A stretch of 7,925 nucleotides of DNA from contig JAOZQC010000134.1 of NCBI GenBank assembly GCA_029932425.1, positions 1 through 7,925 on the forward strand, given 5' to 3'. The translations under genes were made by a program, and so were the position numbers. Positions 1-6,214 of the stretch are shown in pieces. The notes under the pieces are model-generated. The model ran no database searches. It was not told the origin of the DNA and saw nothing but the letters and a program-made list of their open reading frames with translations. This DNA is from Planctomycetota bacterium. Its GTDB lineage: Bacteria; Planctomycetota; JAJSAM01. Within the stretch, counting starts at the first letter, position 1. Every line of letters starts with the position of its first letter.

Positions 1-1273
1 CCCCCACCGCCTCCCCCGGGTGCCGGAGCACCTTCCGGGCCCGGGCCAGGCGGAGCCAGGCGGCGAGGAAGCCGGGATCCAGGCGCACCGCCTCGCGGAA
101 CTCCCGGGCCGCCTCCCGGTGACGGCGGTAGCGCTGGAGGAGCTCGCCGGCCAGGAAGTGCACGGTCGGGGACTCGGGGCGCTCCCGCAGGGCGGCCCGC
201 ACGGCGCGCAGGGCCTCCTTCGTGTCGTCCCGGGAGAGCCAGTAGGCTGCGAGGTTCTCGGGATCGGCCACCGTGAGGGCGGAGCCCGGGTAGGCGAGGG
301 CGGGGAGCGCTTCCAGGGAGGGCCAGGCGTCCGGGTCCTTCACCCCGAGACCTTCGAGGATCCGCCGCCGCCGCCGCTCATCGCCGGACGGCAGCGTGCC
401 CTCCGGCGGGCGGGCCGCGAAGACCTCCGTGAGGAAACGCCCCGGCATGCCCCGGACCTTCGGATGCCCCAGGAGTCCGAGCACGGTGGGGGCGATGTCC
501 ACGGCCTCGGCTCCCGGCGGGATCGCGCCCTTCCGGACGCCTTCCCCCACCGCGAGAAGGATCCCCTCCGGGCGGTGCCATTCCGCCACGGTGCGCCGGT
601 GGGGGTCCGCGGCCCGGCGGGGGCGCGCCGCCCCGTGGCGCACGCCGTACCCGGAGACCACGAGGAGCACGGCGTGCGCCCCGAGGGCTTCCCGCGCGCG
701 CCCCACGATCCGATCCGCCCGGCGGAGGGCCTCCTCGAGCGCTCTCCCGTCGGACCCGTACTCGGCCCCCGCGAGGGGATCGGTGAAGACCGCGAGCAGG
801 TCGGGGCGATCCTCCCGCCACCTCGCGAGCGCCGCGGGTACTCCGTCCGGCGCGGGGCGGCCGCCGGGCGGCCAGGAGAACGCCTCGGTCCGGAGGCCGC
901 GGCGCGCCAGGATCTCCCACACCGCCTCCGCCCGGCGCATGGCGTCGTTCACGGGGACGATCGACCTCGTCACCGGGTCGGTGACCGCGAAGTCCTCCAC
1001 CCCGTGGTCCCGGGGATCGCGGCCGGTGGCGATCGTGGCCCAGACCACGGGGCGGAGGAGAACGGTGGAGGAGCGGAGACGCCCGGAGGCCCCCTCCCGG
1101 GCGAGGCGGGCGAACGCGGGCAGCGCGCCGCGGGCCGTTCCCTCCGCCACCAGGTCGGGATCCAGGGCCTCGATCCCGAGGAGAAGGACCCGGACCCCGG
1201 GCCGGGCGCCGGGCCCGCCACACGCCGTCGCGGCGAGGATCGCCACCGGGAGGGCCCACCGGGAAAGCCGCAT
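1..1273 (-). CDS. Phosphodiesterase-fold (alkaline phosphatase superfamily) lipoprotein with C-terminal TPRs, probably catalytically dead; 3' end outside window
   Basis: The frame is open from ATG at 1273 to the left edge (424 residues seen, no stop), so the C-terminus is missing. Residues 1-18 form a lipoprotein-like signal (hydrophobic stretch ending ATAC, Cys18), suggesting a membrane-anchored extracytoplasmic protein. Residues about 27-285 follow the type I phosphodiesterase/nucleotide pyrophosphatase layout: LLLGIEALDPD (29-39), RPVVWATIATG (74-84), DPRDHGV, LLVVSGYG (203-210), WHRPEGIL (232-239) and DIAPTVLGLLG (259-269). Residues about 338-424 look like two to three TPR units. In active relatives the first motif is usually GIDGLD, the nucleophile a Ser/Thr before PVxW, and the metal motif SDHG. 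Here these are Glu35, Arg74 and SGYG; only His233 is clearly kept. The start is supported by AAAGGA about 10 bases upstream. The fold assignment is good; loss of catalysis is inferred from alignment by memory. It is divergent from the FG-GAP lipoprotein gene. Confidence 0.85.
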   Translation of the reverse strand, partial: MRLSRWALPVAILAATACGGPGARPGVRVLLLGIEALDPDLVAEGTARGALPAFARLAREGASGRLRSSTVLLRPVVWATIATGRDPRDHGVEDFAVTDPVTRSIVPVNDAMRRAEAVWEILARRGLRTEAFSWPPGGRPAPDGVPAALARWREDRPDLLAVFTDPLAGAEYGSDGRALEEALRRADRIVGRAREALGAHAVLLVVSGYGVRHGAARPRRAADPHRRTVAEWHRPEGILLAVGEGVRKGAIPPGAEAVDIAPTVLGLLGHPKVRGMPGRFLTEVFAARPPEGTLPSGDERRRRRILEGLGVKDPDAWPSLEALPALAYPGSALTVADPENLAAYWLSRDDTKEALRAVRAALRERPESPTVHFLAGELLQRYRRHREAAREFREAVRLDPGFLAAWLRLARARKVLRHPGEAVG

Positions 1274-1318
1274 GCTCCATCCTTTACAGGAGCGGGCGGC
1301 GGGGGGGAAACTCTGTCC
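1274..1318. promoter_or_regulatory. Divergent 45-bp intergenic gap with both 5' signals
   Basis: This is the whole space between two divergent lipoprotein genes. On the minus strand, AAAGGA precedes ATG 1273 at usable spacing. On the plus strand there is only a G-run about 11 bases before ATG 1319, so initiation there looks weak or unusual. No -10/-35 pair is recognisable. The gap is too short for two separate full promoters, so at least one promoter probably overlaps coding sequence, and the two genes may share control. That is inference. Confidence 0.4.
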
Positions 1319-3088
1319 ATGATGCGCACCCCGCTCCCGGCCGGACTCCTCCTCGCGCTCTGCGCCGCCGCCTGTTCCCCCGCGTCCGGCCCTTCCCCGG
1401 GTCCCGGGCCGGAGGGGCGGGGCTTCGTGGACCGCACCGCCCACGCGGGGTTCACCTTCGAGAACCACACGGGCAAGAAGACGGCCAAGGACTTCATCGT
1501 GGAGGCCAAGGGGGGAGGGGCGCTCGTCCTCGACTACGACGGGGACGGGGACCTGGACCTCTACGTCATCGACGGGAACACCTACCGGGTGGACGAGCGG
1601 GGAGTGGTCCGGTCCCGCACCACCACCCCCGGCGCCCACAACCGGCTCCTCCGCAACGACGGGAACTGGCGGTTCACCGACGTGACGGAAGCCGCCGGGG
1701 TGGGGGACCGATCCTACGGGTTCGGGGGCGGCGTGGGCGACTTCGACAACGACGGCCGCCCGGACATCTTCGTCTGCAACTGGGGCCGGAACGTCCTCTA
1801 CCGGAACAACGGCGACGGGACCTTCACGGACGTCACGGACCGGGCGGGCGTGGGAGGACGGGACTCCCACTACTCCACGGGGGCCACCTTCTTCGACGCC
1901 GACGGGGACGGGGACCTGGATCTCTACGTGGCGAACTACAACGACATGGGAGCCTACATCCGGCGGTGCCGGGGCAAGGGCCGCACGGCCCGGTGGCGGG
2001 GGATCATGGTCTACGCCGGCCCGAAGGGCATCCCCCCCCAGCCCGACGAGTTCTACCGGAACAACGGCGACGGCACCTTCACCGACGAGACCCGGACCGC
2101 CCTCGTGGACCAGGAGCCCCGCTACGCCTTCACCGCGGTGCCGGGGGACTACGACAACGACGGGGACCTCGACCTCTACGTCTCCTGCGACACCCTCCGG
2201 AACGCGCTCTGGGTGAACGACGGCACCGGTCGCTTCCGGGATCGGGGGGCCCGCTCGGGGGCGGACGTGGACGCGCAGATGTGCATGCAGGCGGGCATGG
2301 GGGTGGACGCCGCGGACTACAACCGGGACGGCTGGCTCGACCTCTTCGTCACCAACTTCTCCCACGACAAGAACACCCTCTACCGGAACCGGACGGCGCA
2401 GGCGGGGAGCCTCTTCTTCGAGGACGTCTCCGTGGCCGCCGGTCTCGGGAGCCTCGACTTCTACAAGACCTGCTGGGGGACGAAGTTCGAGGACTTCGAC
2501 CACGACGGCAACCTGGACATCTTCGTCACCGCCGGGCACGTGTACCCCGAGGTGGACCGCTTCCCGGAGCGGGTGGGCACCACCTACCGCCAGCTCCCCT
2601 CCCTGTGGATCTCGGAGGGCCCCCCGGCCTGGCGCTTCCACCGGCTCGAGGGGAAGGCGGCGGGGCCCGGCCTGGCCGTGCCCAAGGTGGGGCGGGGAAG
2701 CTGCTTCGCGGACTTCGACGACGACGGGGACATCGACGTCTTCATCGTGGCCCTGAACGAGCGGCCGCTGCTCCTCGAGAACCGCCTCGAGAAGCGCGGC
2801 CACTGGTTCATGCTGGACCTGGTGGGGGGCGAGGGGGAGGACCGGGACGCCATCGGCGTGCGGGTCACGGTCACCGCGGGGGAGATCCGCCAGATGCGGG
2901 AGCGGAAGCGGTCCGCCTCCTTCATCAGCGCCAACGATCCCCGGCTCCACTGGGGGCTCGGCCCGCACGACAAGGTGGACCGGCTCGAGATCCGCTGGCG
3001 CAACGGCGACACGGAGGTCCACGAGGACCTTCCCGCCGACCACCTGTACCGGGCGGTGCACGGGAAGGGGATCGAGAGGGTGCGGTGA
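1319..3088 (+). CDS. CRTAC1-type FG-GAP/VCBS repeat lipoprotein with C-terminal ASPIC/UnbV domain
   Basis: 589 residues, a usual size for CRTAC1-like bacterial proteins. An N-terminal hydrophobic stretch ends LCAAAC, a lipobox-like site with Cys near residue 20, so export and lipid anchoring are likely. Seven DxDxDGxxD calcium-loop motifs mark FG-GAP/VCBS beta-propeller blades, beginning near residues 72, 141, 193, 277, 333, 392 and 465; the fifth is degenerate (DYNRDGWLD). Several are followed by YRNNGDGTFTD, the family signature. Residues about 508-580 match ASPIC/UnbV (RDAIGVRVTV, NDPRLHWGLG, VDRLEIRW). Such proteins are thought to bind carbohydrate or protein partners outside the cell; no catalytic activity is established for the family. 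Two adjacent ATGs (1319, 1322) are possible starts; the same frame runs open far upstream, but that part is antisense to the lipoprotein gene and lacks protein character. It converges on the FAD oxidoreductase gene. Confidence 0.95.
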   Translation: MMRTPLPAGLLLALCAAACSPASGPSPGPGPEGRGFVDRTAHAGFTFENHTGKKTAKDFIVEAKGGGALVLDYDGDGDLDLYVIDGNTYRVDERGVVRSRTTTPGAHNRLLRNDGNWRFTDVTEAAGVGDRSYGFGGGVGDFDNDGRPDIFVCNWGRNVLYRNNGDGTFTDVTDRAGVGGRDSHYSTGATFFDADGDGDLDLYVANYNDMGAYIRRCRGKGRTARWRGIMVYAGPKGIPPQPDEFYRNNGDGTFTDETRTALVDQEPRYAFTAVPGDYDNDGDLDLYVSCDTLRNALWVNDGTGRFRDRGARSGADVDAQMCMQAGMGVDAADYNRDGWLDLFVTNFSHDKNTLYRNRTAQAGSLFFEDVSVAAGLGSLDFYKTCWGTKFEDFDHDGNLDIFVTAGHVYPEVDRFPERVGTTYRQLPSLWISEGPPAWRFHRLEGKAAGPGLAVPKVGRGSCFADFDDDGDIDVFIVALNERPLLLENRLEKRGHWFMLDLVGGEGEDRDAIGVRVTVTAGEIRQMRERKRSASFISANDPRLHWGLGPHDKVDRLEIRWRNGDTEVHEDLPADHLYRAVHGKGIERVR

Positions 3089-3089
3089 C

Positions 3090-3114
3090 CGCGCCGCCCG
3101 GCCCCGGGAGCGCG
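3090..3114 (+). terminator. GC-rich hairpin directly after the FG-GAP gene
   Basis: Arms CGCGC (3090-3094) plus CCCGG (3097-3101) pair with CCGGG (3104-3108) plus GCGCG (3110-3114), with small bulges. The hairpin begins one base after the TGA stop. There is no U-tract (CCCCCTCCCTG follows), so it is not a classical intrinsic terminator; a pause or transcript-end-protecting stem is plausible in such GC-rich DNA. Confidence 0.4.
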
Positions 3115-3197
3115 CCCCCTCCCTGAAACAGCGAGGACAGGCACGGCCTTTTCACCTTTCCGGAACCCCGGCGGCGGGCGTGGCTCTTCCCTGTTCC

Positions 3198-3221
3198 GCC
3201 CCCCGCGGAGCGCCGGGGGGC
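3198..3221 (-). terminator. Perfect 8-bp GC hairpin after the FAD oxidoreductase gene
   Basis: GCCCCCCG (3198-3205) and CGGGGGGC (3214-3221) are perfect inverted arms around an 8-base loop, 13 bases beyond the stop of the minus-strand FAD gene. No U-tract follows on the minus strand. Together with the hairpin at 3090-3114 it probably insulates the two convergent genes; the function is inferred from position and stem strength only. The rest of the 3089-3234 gap shows nothing else I can support. Confidence 0.4.
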
Positions 3222-3234
3222 CGGCCCGCGCTCC

Positions 3235-4677
3235 TCATCCCCCCGCGTCGCTCCCGCCGCCCCCGCCCCTCGCCCGGGGGGAGGACGCGGGTCGATCCTC
3301 GGGCGGTCGCCAGCGGTCGGGGTTCAGGATGCCGTGGGGATCGAGGGCCCGGCGGACGCGCTCCATGACCTCCCGGAAGCCCGGGTCCAGGCGCTCCATC
3401 ACGTCGGGGAGGAGGGTGGCGGGGCACTTGTAGGGGACGTAGCCGCAGTCGAGGAGCATCCGGCCGAGCCTCCGGTTCAGATCCCGGACGGCCGCGGTCT
3501 CCGCCTCGCTCCCCCGGTCGAACCGGGAGATGAAGCGCAGGATCCCGAAGTGGCCGGCGCGCATGGGGCGGGTGACGACGAGGGGCGGTCGCCCGGCCTC
3601 CTCCATCATCCCGATTCCCCGCCGCGCCCCCTCCGCCATGCGGTCCAGCGGGCCGTAGGCACCCACCCAGGTGAGTCCCCCGCCCTCGTGGTCGAGGAGG
3701 AAACCGAGCCGCGTGGGCATCTCCGCGAAGGGGGCGAGGTCCGGGGCGAGGCGGAGGAGGTCCTCCACGGGCAGGGGCGGGCTCGGCGCCAGCTCCGCGA
3801 GCCGGGCCGCCCGGACCTCCATCTCCGCCTCCGTGTCCGCGCCGTAGTCCGCGATCACGTACAGCTCGGGCTCCGCGGGATCCCGGGGACCGAGCTCCTC
3901 GACCCCGAGCGCCCACTTGGCGGCGGGCCAGCCCAGGCCGCCGAGGTCGTCGAAGAGGCCCGTGGGAGCCAGGGCGCGCATGAGGGCGATCCCGTCCTCC
4001 GCCCGGGAGCAGGGGATCGCGGACCGCCTCCGGAACCGGCGCGCGGGCCAGAGGGTGAAGGCCAGCCGGAGCACGACGCCCGTGGTGCCGAACCAGTTGA
4101 GGAAGATCCCGGTGAGATCGGGGAGAGGGCCGCGGGAGAGGGGACGGCCGGAGACGGCGGCGGAGCCTGTGACCACCCGCGTTCCGTCCGCCAGGCAGGC
4201 CTCCACCCCCTGCACCCAGTCGCCGTAGCTCCCGTGGGCCAGCGAGCGGGTGCCCAACCCGTCCACGAGGGCGCAGGCGAGGACGGAGGCGTCCGGGGGG
4301 GCGAGGGGGAAGCCGAGCGTCAGGCCGTGCTTCCCGGCCTCCTCCTTGAGCCCTTGCCAGCTCACCCCCGGCTCGATCCAGGCCACCATGTGCACGGGGT
4401 CGATCTCCACCGCGTCGAGCCCGGAGAGGTCGAGGACGATCCCTCCCTCGGCGGGGATGGCCAGGCCCCCCACGTTCTGCCCGGTGACCTTGGGGGTCAC
4501 GGGGACGCGCCGCTCGCTCGCCAGCCGGAGCAGCTCGGGGACCTGGGAGGCCCGGGTGGCCCGGACCACGCAGGCCGGGCGGCGCGGCGGGTTCTCCGTC
4601 ATGTCGAAGGCGTGGGGCTCCACGTCGGACGAGACCGAGCCGAAGATCCTCTCGAGCCGCTCCCTCAGGTCCTTCAC
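3235..4677 (-). CDS. FAD-binding oxidoreductase of the VAO/PCMH family, substrate unknown
   Basis: 480 residues from a GTG start. Residues about 34-212 are the PCMH-type FAD domain: VTPKVTGQNVGGLAIP (60-75, in place of the common PRGxGT loop), GGIVLDLS (78-85), HGSYGDWVQGVEACLADGT (148-166), and PDLTGIFLNWFGTTGVVLRL (186-205). The C-terminal half is the substrate-cap domain, with RAGHFGILRFISRFDRG (373-389), GYVPYKCP (412-419) and the family ending LDPHGILNPDRW (445-456). The cap lacks the GDGNxH motif of glycolate oxidase GlcD and resembles the vanillyl-alcohol oxidase/4-cresol dehydrogenase branch. Such enzymes oxidise alcohols, phenols or hydroxy acids using FAD; the substrate here cannot be read. 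The last 20 or so residues are a Pro/Arg/Gly-rich tail. The GTG overlaps the upstream gene's TGA (GTGA), which fixes the start and implies translational coupling to the SCP2-like gene. Confidence 0.9.
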   Translation of the reverse strand: MKDLRERLERIFGSVSSDVEPHAFDMTENPPRRPACVVRATRASQVPELLRLASERRVPVTPKVTGQNVGGLAIPAEGGIVLDLSGLDAVEIDPVHMVAWIEPGVSWQGLKEEAGKHGLTLGFPLAPPDASVLACALVDGLGTRSLAHGSYGDWVQGVEACLADGTRVVTGSAAVSGRPLSRGPLPDLTGIFLNWFGTTGVVLRLAFTLWPARRFRRRSAIPCSRAEDGIALMRALAPTGLFDDLGGLGWPAAKWALGVEELGPRDPAEPELYVIADYGADTEAEMEVRAARLAELAPSPPLPVEDLLRLAPDLAPFAEMPTRLGFLLDHEGGGLTWVGAYGPLDRMAEGARRGIGMMEEAGRPPLVVTRPMRAGHFGILRFISRFDRGSEAETAAVRDLNRRLGRMLLDCGYVPYKCPATLLPDVMERLDPGFREVMERVRRALDPHGILNPDRWRPPEDRPASSPRARGGGGGSDAGG

Positions 4678-5021
4678 GGCCGGAGGACCTTCAGGCAGCG
4701 CAGCGCGAAGAGCCGGCTCCCCCGGACCTTCACGCGAAGGAGGTTTCGAAGCCCCGGGCGCGCCAGGGCGTTCGCCAGGTCCGCGAGGGGAGCGCGCAGG
4801 GTGACCCGGGGGGACACCTCCCGCCGGGTGACGAGGATCTCCCGCGCGCCGAAGACCACCGCGGCGCGCATCCCCTCCGCCTCCACGGCGAGCACGCCGC
4901 GGCGCGGGAGCCTCCCGCCCCGGGCCTCGAGGTTCCGGCGGAGCGCGCGGGCCAGGAAGAGCCCCAGCACGTTCATCCCGCCCGGATCGTCGATGCGGAT
5001 CTCCGTCACGCGGGCCATCAT
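4674..5021 (-). CDS. Small SCP2-like (sterol carrier type) domain protein
   Basis: 115 residues, or 114 from the second of two adjacent ATGs. The alternating pattern of GVLAVEAEGMRAAVVFG (42-58), short strands, a PLADLANAL helix and a final LLRVKVRGSRLFALRCLKVL (93-112) resembles the single-domain SCP2/sterol-carrier fold, which binds lipids in a hydrophobic pocket. This is pattern recognition, not a clear motif match, so 'conserved hypothetical' is the fallback. There is no signal peptide, so it is probably cytoplasmic. Its TGA overlaps the GTG of the FAD oxidoreductase, making it the first gene of a two-gene operon; delivering a hydrophobic substrate to that enzyme is a reasonable guess. 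Its start is 9 bp from the divergent PLP-enzyme start. No SD lies at normal distance; the nearest, TAGGAGGG, ends 16 bases upstream and instead fits a four-codon mini-ORF whose stop overlaps this ATG. Confidence 0.7.
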   Translation of the reverse strand: MMARVTEIRIDDPGGMNVLGLFLARALRRNLEARGGRLPRRGVLAVEAEGMRAAVVFGAREILVTRREVSPRVTLRAPLADLANALARPGLRNLLRVKVRGSRLFALRCLKVLRP

Positions 5022-5045
5022 AGTCGAAGCATGGAGGCCCTCCTA
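5018..5045 (-). promoter_or_regulatory. Perfect Shine-Dalgarno and four-codon mini-ORF leading into the SCP2-like gene
   Basis: On the minus strand TAGGAGGG (5045-5038) is followed after 5 bases by ATG CTT CGA CTA TGA (5032-5018), a mini-ORF encoding MLRL. Its TGA overlaps the first ATG of the SCP2-like gene (ATGA). The layout suggests ribosomes load at the strong SD and re-initiate at the real gene. The SD lies antisense to codons 3-5 of the PLP gene, which uses CTA and CGA there, both uncommon in this DNA. The pattern is directly visible; the mechanism is inference. Confidence 0.45.
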
Positions 5046-5942
5046 CGGCGATACCCCCGGCTCGCCTCCCTCCCCCGGGTCGACCTGGGGGTCCGGGTCA
5101 CCCCCGTGGAGGAGCACCGGGTCGACGGGCTCCGGGTTCTCGTGAAGCGGGACGATCTCACGAGCGAGGCGTACGGGGGCAACAAGGTCCGCTCCCTGGA
5201 GTTCCTCCTGGCGGGAAGGCCGGCGCGGATCCTCACCTTCTCCTCCCGGGGGGCGCATCACGCCTACGCCACGGCGGTCCACGGCGCCCGGATCGGGATC
5301 CCCACCGCCGCCGTCATCGTGCGGAAAGGCCCCCGGGGCCCGCTCCTCGCGAGGCTCCGGGAGGTCTCGGAGCGGGTGGTGGAGGTGCCCGGCGCGGCGG
5401 GGGTGCTGCTCGCCGCCCTCCGGCTCTGGCGGCCGGGCACGCGGGTGGTGCCACCCGGGGGCATGACGCCCCGCGGGGCCCTGGGGTACCTGGCGGCGGC
5501 CTTCGAGATCGATCCCGTCCCCCCCGCGGTCTACGTCCCCCTGGGCACCGGCACCACGGTGAGCGGCCTTCTCGCGGGGTTCGCCCTGCGGGGGGTGCGC
5601 ACGGAGGTGGTGGGAGTGCGGGTGGCCGACGCGGCGGCGGGGTGGCCCCCGCTCCTCTGGCGGCGGGCGGTCCGCGCGGTGGAGATCCTGCGCCGGCACG
5701 ATCCCGCCCTGCCCCCCCTCCGGCGGGGAGGGGTGCGGCTCCGGGTGGTGAAGGCCGGGGGAGCGTACGGGGAGGCGACCCCCGAGGCGCTCCGGGCGGT
5801 GCGCGCCGCCCGGCCCCTCCGCCTGGAACCCACCTACACGGGAAAGACCCTGGCCGTGCTCCTCGGGGAGCGCCGGAAAGGGGCCCTCTTCCTCCACACC
5901 TTCTCGCCCGGTCCCGGCGTCCGGGCCGGATCTCCCATATAG
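5031..5942 (+). CDS. Fold-type II PLP-dependent enzyme, D-cysteine desulfhydrase/ACC deaminase-like
   Basis: 303 residues, slightly short for the family (commonly about 330). Motifs in order: VKRDDLTSEAYGGNKVRSLE (38-57), where Lys52 is the expected PLP Schiff-base lysine; RGAHHAYATAVHG (73-85), at the place of the family's QSNH motif; LGTGTTVSGL (171-180), the PLP-phosphate loop; EPTYTGKTLAVL (266-277); and LFLHTFSPGPG (286-296). Relatives break down D-cysteine, ACC or similar amino acids by alpha,beta-elimination or deamination in the cytoplasm. Here the usual Ser-Asn of QSNH is Ala75-His76, so the exact reaction should not be assumed. ATG 5031 is the first plausible start in frame; no good SD precedes it. 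It is divergent from the SCP2-like/FAD operon, and vapB starts 14 bp after its stop, so readthrough into vapBC is likely. Confidence 0.9.
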   Translation: MEALLRRYPRLASLPRVDLGVRVTPVEEHRVDGLRVLVKRDDLTSEAYGGNKVRSLEFLLAGRPARILTFSSRGAHHAYATAVHGARIGIPTAAVIVRKGPRGPLLARLREVSERVVEVPGAAGVLLAALRLWRPGTRVVPPGGMTPRGALGYLAAAFEIDPVPPAVYVPLGTGTTVSGLLAGFALRGVRTEVVGVRVADAAAGWPPLLWRRAVRAVEILRRHDPALPPLRRGGVRLRVVKAGGAYGEATPEALRAVRAARPLRLEPTYTGKTLAVLLGERRKGALFLHTFSPGPGVRAGSPI

Positions 5943-5951
5943 ATGGGAGAT
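5930..5951 (+). repeat. Perfect 9-bp inverted repeat spanning PLP-gene stop and vapB ribosome binding site
   Basis: ATCTCCCAT (5930-5938) and ATGGGAGAT (5943-5951) are perfect inverted arms around ATAG. The TAG stop of the PLP gene falls across the arm/loop junction (5940-5942), and the 3' arm contains GGGAG (5945-5949), the best Shine-Dalgarno for vapB. As RNA the stem would hide that site; as DNA it could be a VapBC operator. No U-tract follows, so a terminator is unlikely. Confidence 0.6.
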
Positions 5952-5954
5952 GTG

Positions 5955-5970
5955 ATATGGTTTACCGTAT
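5955..5970 (+). promoter_or_regulatory. Imperfect palindrome over the vapB start, candidate VapBC operator
   Basis: ATATGG (5955-5960) and CCGTAT (5965-5970) form a 6-bp inverted repeat with one mismatch around TTTA. Its centre lies 22 bp, about two helical turns, from the centre of the 5930-5951 palindrome, so two antitoxin dimers could bind the same face. VapB/VapC complexes are known to repress their own promoters at such sites. The local AT-rich patch contrasts with the surroundings. Confidence 0.4.
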
Positions 5971-6214
5971 GAAGACCACGGTGGAGATCCCGGACCCGCT
6001 GCTCGAGGCGGCGAAGGAGACGGCGAGGAGAGAGAAGACGACTCTCCGGGCGCTCCTGGTGGAAGGATTGACGCTCGTGCTGGCCCGGCGGAAGAAGAGG
6101 AGCCGCTTTCGCCTGCGGGACGCGTCCGTGGACGGCCGGGGGCTCGAGCCCGGCATCCGGGAGGGGGACTGGTCCGCCATCCGGGACCTGATCTACGAGG
6201 GGCGGGGATCGTGA
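5957..6214 (+). CDS. vapB: VapB-type antitoxin
   Basis: 85 residues from ATG 5957, or 81 from the in-frame ATG at 5969. The N-terminus MKTTVEIPDPLLEAAKETA (5-23) is a ribbon-helix-helix DNA-binding domain of the VapB antitoxin family; the basic middle (ARRKKRSRFRLRD) leads to the family's C-terminal signature RGLEPG...GDWSAIRDLIYEGRG, which wraps the toxin. I prefer 5957 because GGGAG lies 7 bases upstream; 5969 has no SD but matches where many relatives begin. Its TGA overlaps the vapC GTG (GTGA). The antitoxin neutralises VapC and, with it, represses the operon. It lies 14 bp after the PLP gene. Confidence 0.92.
   Translation: MVYRMKTTVEIPDPLLEAAKETARREKTTLRALLVEGLTLVLARRKKRSRFRLRDASVDGRGLEPGIREGDWSAIRDLIYEGRGS

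Noticed and set aside
378..1280. Minus-strand 300-residue frame starting at ATG 1280
   Set aside because: It is a shifted shadow of the phosphodiesterase-fold gene, whose frame from 1273 gives a signal peptide, family motifs and TPRs.
20..1318. A plus-strand open frame continuous with the FG-GAP gene, implying a 1022-residue protein
   Set aside because: The first 430 or so residues are Pro/Gly/Arg/Glu-rich without domains and lie antisense to the phosphodiesterase-fold gene. A lipoprotein signal begins at ATG 1319, which marks the true start.
3334..5145. Long plus-strand open frame across the FAD oxidoreductase operon
   Set aside because: Antisense to a gene with clear FAD-domain motifs; the product is low-complexity Gly/Glu/Arg/Pro, typical of GC-rich shadows.
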